Positions 36,384-45,798 of a stretch of DNA of 64,000 nucleotides are shown piece by piece. The translations under genes and the position numbers were made by a program. The notes under the pieces are model-generated. The model saw nothing but the letters and a program-made list of their open reading frames with translations. It searched no databases and was not told where the DNA came from. The stretch comes from Marinobacter nauticus. GTDB taxonomy: Bacteria; Pseudomonadota; Gammaproteobacteria; Pseudomonadales; Oleiphilaceae. The stretch's first letter is position 1, and each line of letters opens with the position of its first letter. The stretch spans positions 186,001 to 250,000 of the forward strand of contig NZ_RBJB01000005.1 of NCBI RefSeq assembly GCF_003634635.1. The letters run 5' to 3'.

Positions 36384-39254
36384 TCAGGTGGTTTCCGGCT
36401 GGCGCTGCTGTTCCCGGAACAGTTGCTGCCAGTCGGTCTGCTCACTCCAGATCTGCAGCCGCTCCATGGCCGAAATCAGTTGATCTTTTAACAGCTCTCG
36501 ATCCGGAGCCTCGCACTTCAGGGCGGTCTCGAACCGGTTGGCGGCTGTGCGCAGTTCGGGAACGCCGCAATAGCGGGTGGCCCCGTGAAGCTTATGCACG
36601 CACTCAAGCAGGGGCTCGTTGCCACCGGTCTGCCAAAGCGCCTGAATCCGGTCGATATCGGTGTGTAACTGCTCCAGCAACATACTGAACAGCTCCTCCG
36701 CCAGATCGGCCTTGCCCGCCGCCAGTTGAATGCTCTCCTCTACACTGACGCAGTCCTGCTGCATCCGGCGATTTGACGGCCGCAGTGTCCGGCGGGTATC
36801 CCGTATTTCGGAAATCCGGAAGCGGTCGGCGCTATTGGTGCAGTCGTAGCCGGTGTATTCGCGAATCAGTTCCACCAGTTGGCTGCTGCTGATCGGCTTG
36901 GGCATATAGCCGTCGAAGCCTTGTTGCGCCAGCCGTTCCTGTTCGTCCGCCAGAGCGTGGGCGGTCAGGGCAATGATGGGGGTGTGGTGTGAGCCGCTGT
37001 CCAGATCACGGATGCGGGCCGTGGTTTCCACGCCGTCCATCCCCGGCATCTGCAGGTCCATGAACACCAGGTCAAACGCCTTCTGACGCACCTTGGTCAA
37101 TGCCTCGAATCCGCTGGAGGCGCCTTCGGCTTCCAGGCGGCAGTCATTGAGCAAGGTCATTACCAGTTTCAGGTTGGCTTCGTTATCGTCCACCGCCAGA
37201 ATGCGGGGCGTGCCTGAGCCGCTGTTCTGCCTCAATGGTAGCGCGGCTTCCTGCGCGCTTCGGTTGCCCGACTGAATGCCATGGATCAGCAGCAGCAGTT
37301 CATCGTAGAGGGCGTCCCGGCAGACCGGTTTGGTCAGGTGGCCGCTGGCCAGGCCCGACAGCGGCGTGTCGTGGGTTTCCAGAGTGGGCGTCAGCAACAG
37401 GGTGCGGCAGTCGCGTTCCACTTCCAGGGAACGCACTAGGTTGCAGTACTGGCTGGAGTTGAGCAGGTGGCGGGTAATGCCGATGATGGCGCCGGCGTAG
37501 CCTTCCTGCCTCCGTTGCGCCTCTTCTATCTGTTCCTGCAGTGCTCCGGGTGAGGCAACCCGTTCAACGGCCACGCCCCAGTCCCTTAACAGGTGCTCCA
37601 CCGCCAGCCCGGTGGTCTTCTGGTGTTCGAGATAGATGATCTTTTCGCCCCGGAGCGCCTCTTTGGGGCTGGAGCTGTCACCGGTTGAGGACAGTTCCGG
37701 CGTCAGGGTAAACCAGAACGTGGAACCTTTGCCCAGCTCACTTTCCAGGCCGATCTTGCCGCCCATTTCTTCCACCAGCCGTTTGGAGATGGCCAGCCCC
37801 AGACCGGTACCGCCATACTGGCGGGCAGTGGAGGCATCGGCCTGGCTGAAGGCGTTAAACAGTGACTGCTGCTGGGCACGTGACAGACCAACGCCGGAAT
37901 CGGTGATGCTCAGGCGCAGTGTGACCCGGTTATGCTCGGTATCTTCGTCTTCCAGACTCGCCCGTAATACCACTTCGCCGGTCTGGGTGAACTTGATGGC
38001 ATTGTTTACCAGGTTGGTGATCACCTGCTTGACTCGCAGCGGATCCCCCATGATGTTGTCCGGTACATCGTTGTAGACCAGTGGCACAAGGTCCAGGTTT
38101 TTAGCGTGGGCCGCCGGTGCCAGCATGACCATCACCTCCTCAACGATATCCCGGAGCTGGAAAGGCACGCGGTCCAGGATCAGTTTGCCGGCTTCGATCT
38201 TGGAGAAATCCAGAATGTCGTTAATGATGGTCAGCAGGATTTCCGAGGATTTGCGGATGGTGTTCAGGTGGTCGCGCTGCTGGCGGGGCAGTGGGCTTTT
38301 CAGCAACAGCTCGGTGAAGCCGATGATGCCGTTCAGCGGCGTCCGGATTTCATGGGACATGTTGGCCAGGAACTCGGATTTGATCCGGCTCGCTTCCAGT
38401 GCTTCCTTGCGGGCAAAGTCCAGTTCGATATTCTGGATTTCAATGGTCTCCAGGGTCTCCCGCAGGTCCTCGGTGGCCTGGTCAATGTTCTGTTGCATTT
38501 CGGCCTGGGCCTTGCTCAATTCCGAGGCCATATCATTGAGCCCCGACTCCAGCTGTTCGAACTCCGGGCCGGCACTGGTGTAAACCCGGGTGTCGAGCTT
38601 GCCTTCCTTGAGTTTGGCTACGGCTTCGTTGAGCTGGAATACCGGGTCGGTGAAGGCACGGCTCAGCCGCAGCGCGATGGCAAGACTGAGCAGGACACCA
38701 CCGATCACCAGCAGCAGCGAGATCAGCAGCGCCTTGTAGGTTTCCTTTTCCGTGCGCACGTGGGACATCTCTACGGCAACCCAGCCCAGCGGGGCCTGGC
38801 GTTCCGCCGCAGACTGGCGGGCGTCCGGGTCCAGCATGGTCTCGATCATCAGATCCTGAAGGTGAACCGGCGTGACAAAACGAGTGCTGCTGTCGTGGGT
38901 CAACCGGATCGGCTGGTTGGGTTCCAGCGGTGCCATCGCCACGGTTTCAGCGCTGCCTGGGCCAGTATGAAGCATGCGCTGGCCATCGCTGCCATAGAAG
39001 GTGATGGAGCGAACATCCTGTTCTTCAAGAAGGGCGTTGGAGAGGCTGCTCAGCAGGCTGCGATTGGCCGTGAACAGGCCGTATTCAGAGCCTGCGGCAA
39101 GCTGTCGGGACAGGGACTCACCGCGATCCTTCAGCAGGTTCTCAATGTTGTTCACCCAGCTGTAGGTAAAGAATAGCCCTAACAACAGCGTGGTGAGCAG
39201 GGTGGGAACCAGAGTTACCACCAGTACTTTCTTGCGAATGCCCCAACGTCGCAT
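36384..39254 (-). CDS. barA: BarA/GacS-type hybrid sensor histidine kinase
   Basis: Tripartite hybrid kinase that phosphorylates UvrY/GacA-type regulators. About 956 residues: N-terminal membrane helix (VLVVTLVPTLLTTLLLGLFF), periplasmic region, second helix (LLISLLLVIGGVLLSLAIAL), HAMP, HisKA with the H-box NMSHEIRTPLNGIIGF, HATPase (NLVNNAIKFTQTG, GTGLGLAISKRLVEEMGG), a pseudo-receiver stretch, a REC domain (ILAVDDNEANLKLV, DLVFMDLQMPGMDG) and a C-terminal Hpt domain (VHKLHGATRYCG). ATG 39254 was chosen for AGGAA upstream and the GacS-like start. Its position next to pdxJ and divergent from cysM supports GacS/BarA. Confidence 0.93.
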   Translation of the reverse strand: MRRWGIRKKVLVVTLVPTLLTTLLLGLFFTYSWVNNIENLLKDRGESLSRQLAAGSEYGLFTANRSLLSSLSNALLEEQDVRSITFYGSDGQRMLHTGPGSAETVAMAPLEPNQPIRLTHDSSTRFVTPVHLQDLMIETMLDPDARQSAAERQAPLGWVAVEMSHVRTEKETYKALLISLLLVIGGVLLSLAIALRLSRAFTDPVFQLNEAVAKLKEGKLDTRVYTSAGPEFEQLESGLNDMASELSKAQAEMQQNIDQATEDLRETLETIEIQNIELDFARKEALEASRIKSEFLANMSHEIRTPLNGIIGFTELLLKSPLPRQQRDHLNTIRKSSEILLTIINDILDFSKIEAGKLILDRVPFQLRDIVEEVMVMLAPAAHAKNLDLVPLVYNDVPDNIMGDPLRVKQVITNLVNNAIKFTQTGEVVLRASLEDEDTEHNRVTLRLSITDSGVGLSRAQQQSLFNAFSQADASTARQYGGTGLGLAISKRLVEEMGGKIGLESELGKGSTFWFTLTPELSSTGDSSSPKEALRGEKIIYLEHQKTTGLAVEHLLRDWGVAVERVASPGALQEQIEEAQRRQEGYAGAIIGITRHLLNSSQYCNLVRSLEVERDCRTLLLTPTLETHDTPLSGLASGHLTKPVCRDALYDELLLLIHGIQSGNRSAQEAALPLRQNSGSGTPRILAVDDNEANLKLVMTLLNDCRLEAEGASSGFEALTKVRQKAFDLVFMDLQMPGMDGVETTARIRDLDSGSHHTPIIALTAHALADEQERLAQQGFDGYMPKPISSSQLVELIREYTGYDCTNSADRFRISEIRDTRRTLRPSNRRMQQDCVSVEESIQLAAGKADLAEELFSMLLEQLHTDIDRIQALWQTGGNEPLLECVHKLHGATRYCGVPELRTAANRFETALKCEAPDRELLKDQLISAMERLQIWSEQTDWQQLFREQQRQPETT

Positions 39255-39411
39255 ACCGTGTTCCTGTAAAATTACCTTGTCCACCGGCGGAGAACGCCTG
39301 CTGGTGGATACTTCCTTGTCAGCATAGCTGAACGGCGATGATATAACCGTGGCCGTTATCCCGGAAACAGACAGTTATAGCCGCAGGTCATGGATATAGC
39401 GACAAGCTGTA

Positions 39412-39441
39412 TTGGGACAAGGCGGCCATAACGCGTATGAT
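39412..39441 (+). promoter_or_regulatory. Candidate sigma-70 promoter of cysM
   Basis: TTGGGA at 39412, an 18-base spacer and TATGAT at 39436, about 33 bp before the cysM ATG. The 219 bp between barA and cysM hold no gene. Confidence 0.35.
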
Positions 39442-39473
39442 TCGAATCCGAAAGTGTATCACAGGGTATCAAT

Positions 39474-40367
39474 ATGATTTTCCCCACCATTGAAGATTAT
39501 GTCGGCCATACTCCCCTGGTGCGTCTGCAGCGTCTGCCGGGAGACACCAGTAACGTCATCCTGGCAAAACTGGAGGGGAACAACCCGGCAGGTTCGGTGA
39601 AAGACCGGCCGGCTTTGAGCATGATCCAGGAGGCTGAACGCCGGGGCGAGATCAAGCCCGGGGACACCCTGATTGAAGCCACCTCCGGCAATACCGGTAT
39701 CGCGCTGGCCATGGCCGCGGCCATCAAGGGCTACCGGATGGTGCTGATCATGCCTGATAACCTGAGTGAGGAGCGCCGGGCCTCCATGCGTGCATACGGC
39801 GCCCAGGTGGTGAACGTTTCCCGTGAGCAGGGCATGGAAGGCGCCCGGGATCTGGCCATTCGAATGGAGGCCGAGGGTAAGGGCAAGGTTCTGGACCAGT
39901 TCAGCAATGCCGATAACCCTTCGGCCCACTATCACACCACGGGCCCGGAAATCTGGGAGCAGACCGCCGGGCGGGTTACGCACTTTGTCAGCTCCATGGG
40001 TACTACCGGTACCATCATGGGTGTGTCCCGTTACCTGAAAGAGCGCAATCCCGATATCCGAATTATCGGCCTGCAGCCAGAGGATGGGGCTTCGATTCCG
40101 GGTATCCGCCGCTGGCCGGAGGCTTACCTGCCGAAAATCTACGATGCCAGCCGGGTAGACCTGGTTCTGGATATTGGCCAGCAGGAAGCCGAGGACACCA
40201 TGCGGGCACTGGCCGAGCGAGAGGGCATTTTCTGTGGTGTGTCCTCCGGCGGCGCCATTGCAGCGGCCCTGAAATTGTCCCGTGAGGTTGAAAACGCCGT
40301 GATCGTGGCCATTATCTGTGACCGCGGAGACCGTTACCTCTCCACCGGTGTGTTTCCCGGCGCCTGA
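39474..40367 (+). CDS. cysM: Cysteine synthase B
   Basis: PLP enzyme forming cysteine from O-acetylserine and sulfide or thiosulfate. 297 residues with the PLP lysine in [13 protein letters not shown], the substrate loop [19 protein letters not shown] and the phosphate loop [11 protein letters not shown]. The length and N-terminus ([18 protein letters not shown]) fit CysM rather than CysK. rlmD follows after 26 bp. Confidence 0.95.
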   Translation: MIFPTIEDYVGHTPLVRLQRLPGDTSNVILAKLEGNNPAGSVKDRPALSMIQEAERRGEIKPGDTLIEATSGNTGIALAMAAAIKGYRMVLIMPDNLSEERRASMRAYGAQVVNVSREQGMEGARDLAIRMEAEGKGKVLDQFSNADNPSAHYHTTGPEIWEQTAGRVTHFVSSMGTTGTIMGVSRYLKERNPDIRIIGLQPEDGASIPGIRRWPEAYLPKIYDASRVDLVLDIGQQEAEDTMRALAEREGIFCGVSSGGAIAAALKLSREVENAVIVAIICDRGDRYLSTGVFPGA

Positions 40368-40393
40368 GTGGCCCCCAATCAAGAGAATTCTAT

Positions 40394-41743
40394 ATGAGTA
40401 AGCGTCGCCGCAAGGTTCTGCCCAAGGAGCCCGTGCGTTGTGAAATCGAGACCCTGAGCCACGATGGCCGGGGCATTGCCCGCGCTGATGGCAAAACCCA
40501 GTTTGTTGACGGAGCCCTGCCGGGCGAAACCGTGATGGCCAAAATGGTCAGCACCCGCAGCCGGTTTGATGAGCTGCGCACAACCGAAGTGCTGGAAGCA
40601 GCCCCTGACCGCCAGCAGCCACCCTGTGAGTTTGCCGATCTTTGCGGTGGTTGCAGTCTTCAGCACATGAGCGCCGATGCCCAGATACGGTTCAAGGAAA
40701 ATACCCTGCGCGAGCATTTTGCCCACTTTGGGGGCATTGAACCGGAGCAGTGGGTGGCTCCGATGCGTTCTCCGGATAGCCTCGGCTATCGTCGCAAGGC
40801 GCGGCTGGGCGTACGTTATGTGAAGGCCCGGGAGTCGGTGCTGGTTGGTTTCCGGGAGAAGCGCAATAGCTTTCTGACCGACATTGACCGCTGCGTGGTA
40901 CTGGATCCCCGGATCGGTGAGCGAATCGAGCCTCTTCGGGAGTTGCTACATGGCATGGCGGCATTTGACCGGATTGCCCAGGTAGAAGTGGCCTGTGGCG
41001 ATGATACGGCTGCCATGGTGTTCCGGAACATGGATGACCTGGTGCCGGACGACCGGGAAAAGCTGATCGCCTTTGGTCAGGCCCATGACTTGCATATCTA
41101 TCTGCAGCCCAAGGGCCCGGACACCGTGCACCGGATCTGGCCGGAATCCGGCGGGCGGGACGATGAACGCCTGACCTATCGTATGGATGAGTTTGACCTC
41201 ACCATGGCCTTCCATCCCATGGACTTTACCCAGGTGAACGCCGGCATCAACCGCAATATGGTACACCGTGCGGTCGAGTGGCTGGACGTCCAGCCCGGAG
41301 AGCGGGTGCTGGATCTGTTCTGCGGCCTGGGCAACTTTACACTGCCACTGGCCCGCAAGGGCGGGCAGGTTGTGGGTGTGGAAGGCGACGATGCCATGGT
41401 GGTTCGCGGCCGTGAAAACGCCCGCCTGAACGATCTCTCCAATGTGGAATTCCACGGGGCAGATCTGCACGGGGATTTCACCGGGCAATCCTGGGCAAAA
41501 GAGGGTTTTGACAAGATTCTGATCGATCCACCTCGTTCAGGCGCGGAGGAGATTTGTAAGTATCTGACTGCTTTCGGTGCCAACCGCATTGTTTACGTGT
41601 CCTGCAACCCCGCTACCCTGGCGCGGGATGCCGGGGTGATGGTGCGCAATGGTTATCGGCTGGTACAGGCCGGTGTGATGGATATGTTCCCCCATACCAC
41701 CCACGTTGAGTCCATTGCGTTGTTTGAGCGTAGCGCAGACTGA
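40394..41743 (+). CDS. rlmD: 23S rRNA (uracil-1939-C5)-methyltransferase
   Basis: Methylates U1939 of 23S rRNA using SAM. 449 residues: N-terminal TRAM domain ([20 protein letters not shown]), Fe-S cysteines ([14 protein letters not shown]), SAM site ([16 protein letters not shown]), [10 protein letters not shown] and the catalytic Cys in [12 protein letters not shown]. It sits between cysM and relA, the Pseudomonas order. Confidence 0.95.
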   Translation: MSKRRRKVLPKEPVRCEIETLSHDGRGIARADGKTQFVDGALPGETVMAKMVSTRSRFDELRTTEVLEAAPDRQQPPCEFADLCGGCSLQHMSADAQIRFKENTLREHFAHFGGIEPEQWVAPMRSPDSLGYRRKARLGVRYVKARESVLVGFREKRNSFLTDIDRCVVLDPRIGERIEPLRELLHGMAAFDRIAQVEVACGDDTAAMVFRNMDDLVPDDREKLIAFGQAHDLHIYLQPKGPDTVHRIWPESGGRDDERLTYRMDEFDLTMAFHPMDFTQVNAGINRNMVHRAVEWLDVQPGERVLDLFCGLGNFTLPLARKGGQVVGVEGDDAMVVRGRENARLNDLSNVEFHGADLHGDFTGQSWAKEGFDKILIDPPRSGAEEICKYLTAFGANRIVYVSCNPATLARDAGVMVRNGYRLVQAGVMDMFPHTTHVESIALFERSAD

Positions 41744-41821
41744 CCGGGTTTCGGGGGTATGCAACGGAACGGCCAGGATGGCCGTGAGAATAACCGAAAA
41801 ACAAATGGGTAAAGCTCTGCC

Positions 41822-44059
41822 ATGGTAAAAGTTCGGGAAGACTATTCGATCAGCGGTGACGGCGAGGTCGATATAGACCGCTGCGTGCAGCACATCGCTG
41901 AACAGACTCATCTCGAGGATCCGGATCAGCTTCGGCGGGCTTGTGAGAAAGCCGCCCAGATCGCCGTTCAGGCGTTCCGGGAAGACCGTTTGTGGGCGCC
42001 CGGAGCCAGCAGTTTCCGGACCGGTCTGGAAATGGCGCAGGTTTTGGCAGAGCTGCATCTTGATCAGGCCAGCCTGGTTGCCGCCGTGCTCTATCGGGCG
42101 GTGCGTGAAGAACGGGTGCCGCTTGAAGAGGTTCGCAAGGAATTCGGCGATGAAGTGGCGGGGCTGATTAACGGCGTGCAGCAGATGGCTGCGATTTCGT
42201 CCATCCATCATCCGCTCAAGGGCAATGTCCTGGGGCAGAGCGAAGGCCAGTTGGACAATGTCCGCAAGATGCTGGTCACCATGATTGATGACGTTCGGGT
42301 GGCGCTCATCAAACTGGCAGAGCGCACCTGCGCTATCCGCGCAGTGAAAGATGCGCCGGAAGAAAAACGCATGCGCGTGGCCCGGGAAGTCTTCGACATC
42401 TATGCTCCGTTGGCGCACAGGCTCGGTATCGGCCACATCAAATGGGAGCTGGAAGATCTCTCGTTCCGCTACTTGCATGGCTCCGCGTACAAGAAAATCG
42501 CCAAGTTGCTGGATGAGAAACGGCTGGACCGTGAAAGCTACATCCGCCGGGTGATTGATACCCTGCAAACCGAGCTCAAGGCTTCCGGTATCAAGGCCGA
42601 GCTCAGCGGGCGGGCCAAGCACATCTACAGTATCTGGCGGAAGATGCGTCGTAAGGGAATCGATTTTTCCCAGGTATACGATGTCCGTGCCGTGCGCATT
42701 CTGGTGCCGGAAGTGCGTGATTGCTATGGCGCGCTGGGGATTGTTCACACCCTGTGGCGCCACATTCCCAACGAGTTCGATGACTACATTGCCAACCCCA
42801 AGGAGAACGGTTATCAGTCGCTGCACACGGCGGTGATCGGCCCGGAAGGCAAGGTCATGGAGGTGCAGATTCGCACCCATGCCATGCATGAAGAAGCGGA
42901 ACTGGGCGTATGTGCCCACTGGCTGTATAAGGGCACCGATACGAGGAACAAATCCACCGGCTACGACGCCAAGATCAACTGGTTGCGCCAGGTTCTGGAG
43001 TGGCAGGAGGAGCTGGGCGACATTTCCGGACTGGCGGATCATCTGAAATCAGACGTGGCCTCAGACCGGGTGTATGTGTTTACGCCGGAAGGCCATGTGG
43101 TAGACCTGCCCCAGGGCGCCACGCCGGTGGATTTTGCCTACCGGGTGCATACCGAAATTGGTCATGCCTGCCGGGGTGCCAGGGTGAACAGCCGCATCGT
43201 TCCGCTGACTTACCCGCTCAAGACCGGGGATCAGGTATTTATTCTGACTTCCAACAATCCGGCTCCCAGCAGGGACTGGCTCAACCCGAGCCTGGGCTAT
43301 ATTCAGACGTCCAGGGCCCGGGCGAAGGTTACACACTGGTTCAAACAGCAGAACCGTGACCGCAATGTCATTGACGGCCGCGCTATTCTGGAAGACGAGT
43401 TCAAGCGCCTGTCGCTGTTTGATGTGGAGCTGGAACAACTGGCGGCCAAGGTCAACTACCACAGCATTGATGATATGTTTGCCGCCATCGGGGCGGGAGA
43501 TCTGCGGCCTACTCATGTGGCCAATGTGGCTCAGCAACTGTTGGAGCCCCGATCTGAACAGCTGGATCTTAAGCTGACCCCGAACCGGAAAAAGCCCTAC
43601 GACACTGAATCCGATATCCAGATACTTGGTGTTGGCAAGCTGAAAACTCAGGTGGCCAAGTGCTGCAAGCCGCTGCCCGGAGACCCGATCGGAGGCTATA
43701 TCACCGTGGGCCGCGGCGTGACCGTGCATCGCCAGGACTGCCTCACGTTCCTGAATCTGCGGGAATTTGAACCGAACCGCATCATTGAAGTGAACTGGGG
43801 CGGGCAGCCGGCGGCGGTCTATCCAGTGGATATCGAAATCGAGGCCTATGATCGATCCGGTCTGCTGCGAGACATCACCCAGGTGCTGTCTTCGTCCCGC
43901 AGTGATGTGTTGTCTCTCAACACCGTGACCAACAAAGACGAAAACACGGCCACTATGCGGGTGACGGTGGAAATCTCCAGTCTGGAGCAGTTGGCGCGGC
44001 TGCTGGCCCAGATTCGGAACCTGCCGAACATCATCGACGTAAGGCGGAAACGCGGATGA
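41822..44059 (+). CDS. relA: (p)ppGpp synthetase RelA
   Basis: Ribosome-associated GTP pyrophosphokinase of the stringent response. 745 residues: N-terminal pseudo-hydrolase domain in which the HD motif is lost (VAAVLYRAVREE), the synthetase domain (KHIYSIWRKM, VYDVRAVRILV, ENGYQSLHTAVIGP) with the monofunctional signature EFDDYIA, a TGS domain (VYVFTPEGHVVDLPQGATPV), and C-terminal zinc-finger and ACT regions (CCKPLPGDPIGGYI, AYDRSGLLRDITQVL). Loss of HD residues separates it from SpoT. mazG overlaps its stop by 4 bp. Confidence 0.97.
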   Translation: MVKVREDYSISGDGEVDIDRCVQHIAEQTHLEDPDQLRRACEKAAQIAVQAFREDRLWAPGASSFRTGLEMAQVLAELHLDQASLVAAVLYRAVREERVPLEEVRKEFGDEVAGLINGVQQMAAISSIHHPLKGNVLGQSEGQLDNVRKMLVTMIDDVRVALIKLAERTCAIRAVKDAPEEKRMRVAREVFDIYAPLAHRLGIGHIKWELEDLSFRYLHGSAYKKIAKLLDEKRLDRESYIRRVIDTLQTELKASGIKAELSGRAKHIYSIWRKMRRKGIDFSQVYDVRAVRILVPEVRDCYGALGIVHTLWRHIPNEFDDYIANPKENGYQSLHTAVIGPEGKVMEVQIRTHAMHEEAELGVCAHWLYKGTDTRNKSTGYDAKINWLRQVLEWQEELGDISGLADHLKSDVASDRVYVFTPEGHVVDLPQGATPVDFAYRVHTEIGHACRGARVNSRIVPLTYPLKTGDQVFILTSNNPAPSRDWLNPSLGYIQTSRARAKVTHWFKQQNRDRNVIDGRAILEDEFKRLSLFDVELEQLAAKVNYHSIDDMFAAIGAGDLRPTHVANVAQQLLEPRSEQLDLKLTPNRKKPYDTESDIQILGVGKLKTQVAKCCKPLPGDPIGGYITVGRGVTVHRQDCLTFLNLREFEPNRIIEVNWGGQPAAVYPVDIEIEAYDRSGLLRDITQVLSSSRSDVLSLNTVTNKDENTATMRVTVEISSLEQLARLLAQIRNLPNIIDVRRKRG

Positions 44060-44895
44060 GTTACAGCATCGAAGATCTGAAACACCTGATGGCCCGGCTC
44101 CGGGATCCGGACACCGGTTGCCCCTGGGACACCAAACAGACCTTTGCCAGCATCGTGCCCCACACGATTGAAGAAGCTTACGAAGTCGCTGATGCCATCG
44201 AGCAGGAGGATTTCCCACATCTGAAAGACGAACTGGGAGATCTTCTTTTCCAGGTCATCTTCTATGCCCGCATGGGAGAAGAAGCCGGCCACTTTGAGTT
44301 TGATGGCATTGTTGACCATTTGGTTCGCAAGCTGGTTCGGCGCCATCCCCACGTGTTTCCGGGGGGCACGCTGGAGAGCCGTATCGATCCGGATAATCGA
44401 CCCGACGAAGCCTGGATCAAGGAAAGCTGGGAGCGCATCAAGGCCGAGGAGCGTGCTGAGAAACCGGTGGCGAATACTCCGGCCAGCCGTCTGGACGGTA
44501 TTGCCCGCACCCTGCCGGCCATGGCCCGGGCGGAAAAACTGCAACGGCGTGCGGCCCGGCATGGCTTCGACTGGCCGGATATCGGCCCGGTGTTCGACAA
44601 ACTTCACGAAGAGATCGATGAGCTGAAGGAAGCCTGGCAAATGGCCGAGGCCGGTACCGGAGACCTGGATGCGGTTGAGGACGAGCTGGGTGACCTGCTG
44701 TTTGTTTGCGTAAATCTGGCACGTTTCCTGAAAGTAAATCCCGAGCAGGCCCTGAAGCGAACCAATCATAAGTTTGATGCCCGGTTCCGTGCCATTGAGC
44801 GGGTGCTGGAAAAAGAAGGTCGTAATCTGGATGAAGAAACCCTGGAAGCGCTGGATGCCGTGTGGCAGAGCGTGAAAGGGGTGGAAAAGGAGTAG
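44056..44895 (+). CDS. mazG: Nucleoside triphosphate pyrophosphohydrolase MazG
   Basis: Hydrolyses NTPs and dNTPs to monophosphates and PPi; in E. coli it limits ppGpp build-up. 279 residues with two MazG repeats, each with the ExxE...ExxD metal motif: EEAYEVADAIE...LKDELGDLLFQV near residue 40 and EIDELKEAW...VEDELGDLLFVC near 195. Translationally coupled to relA (ATGA overlap), a conserved pairing. Confidence 0.95.
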   Translation: MSYSIEDLKHLMARLRDPDTGCPWDTKQTFASIVPHTIEEAYEVADAIEQEDFPHLKDELGDLLFQVIFYARMGEEAGHFEFDGIVDHLVRKLVRRHPHVFPGGTLESRIDPDNRPDEAWIKESWERIKAEERAEKPVANTPASRLDGIARTLPAMARAEKLQRRAARHGFDWPDIGPVFDKLHEEIDELKEAWQMAEAGTGDLDAVEDELGDLLFVCVNLARFLKVNPEQALKRTNHKFDARFRAIERVLEKEGRNLDEETLEALDAVWQSVKGVEKE

Positions 44896-45043
44896 GGAAG
44901 CGGAACTGGAAACCGTCACCGATAGGTACAATCCGTTACCAATTTTCCGTCACCGGCCTGTCATTCTTCGTCTACACTTCCGGGAACAGTCGCACTGAAA
45001 AAGTGCGTTGTGCCATCAAACAAGATGCAGGAGTGAAGGCACC

Positions 45044-45388
45044 ATGAAGATCAAAGATCTGGTCAAGCACTGGGATAAACACGGCCGTGGAAGACTGACC
45101 CGGGACGCCGCCTATCTGTCTTTGGCTGACCAGCATCATGACCGTTTGCAGAAGCTTGCGGCACTGTATCCGATGAAGTCCACTCAGGATCTGATGCGGG
45201 ATCTGATCTCCGCCGCTCTCGACGAGCTGGAAACCAGTTTCCCCTACGTTCAGGGTGAGAAGGTTGTGGCTTACGACGAGGATGGCTTTGAAATCTATGA
45301 GGACAAAGGCCTGACACCGCAATTCGTTGCCCTGAGCCAGAAACACATCAAGCGCCTCAAGGCCCGCCAGTTGGAGTCGGTTGCCTGA
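45044..45388 (+). CDS. Conserved small protein, paralogue of the 45460-45696 gene
   Basis: 114 residues, soluble, rich in charged residues. The pattern MKIKDLVKHWDK...RLTRDAAYLSL...LAALYPMKSTQDLMRDLISA is shared with the oppositely oriented gene just downstream. A C-terminal acidic stretch (YDEDGFEIYEDKGL) is specific to this copy. The length and helical pattern recall small DNA-binding regulators, but no helix-turn-helix or ribbon fold can be proven. Start ATG 45044 has AGGAG upstream. The preceding 148 bp contain its promoter region but no gene. Confidence 0.75.
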   Translation: MKIKDLVKHWDKHGRGRLTRDAAYLSLADQHHDRLQKLAALYPMKSTQDLMRDLISAALDELETSFPYVQGEKVVAYDEDGFEIYEDKGLTPQFVALSQKHIKRLKARQLESVA

Positions 45389-45420
45389 CGGTTGCCAACA
45401 CCCATTGCCATAGATTCTGT

Positions 45421-45455
45421 AACAACAACGCCGGGCTCAGCCCGGCGTTGTTGTT
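45421..45455. terminator. Bidirectional terminator between the two paralogues
   Basis: A perfect inverted repeat, arms AACAACAACGCCGGGC and GCCCGGCGTTGTTGTT around TCA. The GC core with A-rich 5' and T-rich 3' flanks serves both convergent genes. Confidence 0.88.
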
Positions 45456-45459
45456 TGTA

Positions 45460-45696
45460 TTACGACTTCTTCTGTTCTGCCAATCGGTCTTTCAGCGGGC
45501 CCTGGCTGATCAGGTCGTCCAGAGCGGCGGCAATCATGTCGTTCAGGATCTCACTTTCGCTCCGGTCCGGGTAGAGTTCCGCCAGGGCCGCAATCCGTGC
45601 GGCATCTTCCAGAGGCAGGCGCAGGTTGTATTCATGGCTGCGCTCCTGGGCCTGTTTTTCCTTTTCCCAATGCTGGGGCAGTTCGGTCACTTTCAT
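45460..45696 (-). CDS. Conserved small protein, paralogue of the 45044-45388 gene
   Basis: 78 residues: MKVTELPQHWEKEKQ, then YNLRLPLEDAARIAALAELY, then SEILNDMIAAALDDLIS. The order of blocks equals that of the gene at 45044, without its acidic tail. ATG 45696 is preceded by AGGAG at good spacing; an in-frame upstream start lacks one. Function unknown. It converges on its paralogue and is divergent from ppc. Confidence 0.72.
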   Translation of the reverse strand: MKVTELPQHWEKEKQAQERSHEYNLRLPLEDAARIAALAELYPDRSESEILNDMIAAALDDLISQGPLKDRLAEQKKS

Positions 45697-45798
45697 GTCA
45701 GCTCCTGAGCGAAGTGGTTGAATCGTCAATAGACTTTCTGCGTTGCTCCCTAGTATCGTAAGTTTAGATTGTTTCCGTCAATTCAGAAGGAACCTGCC

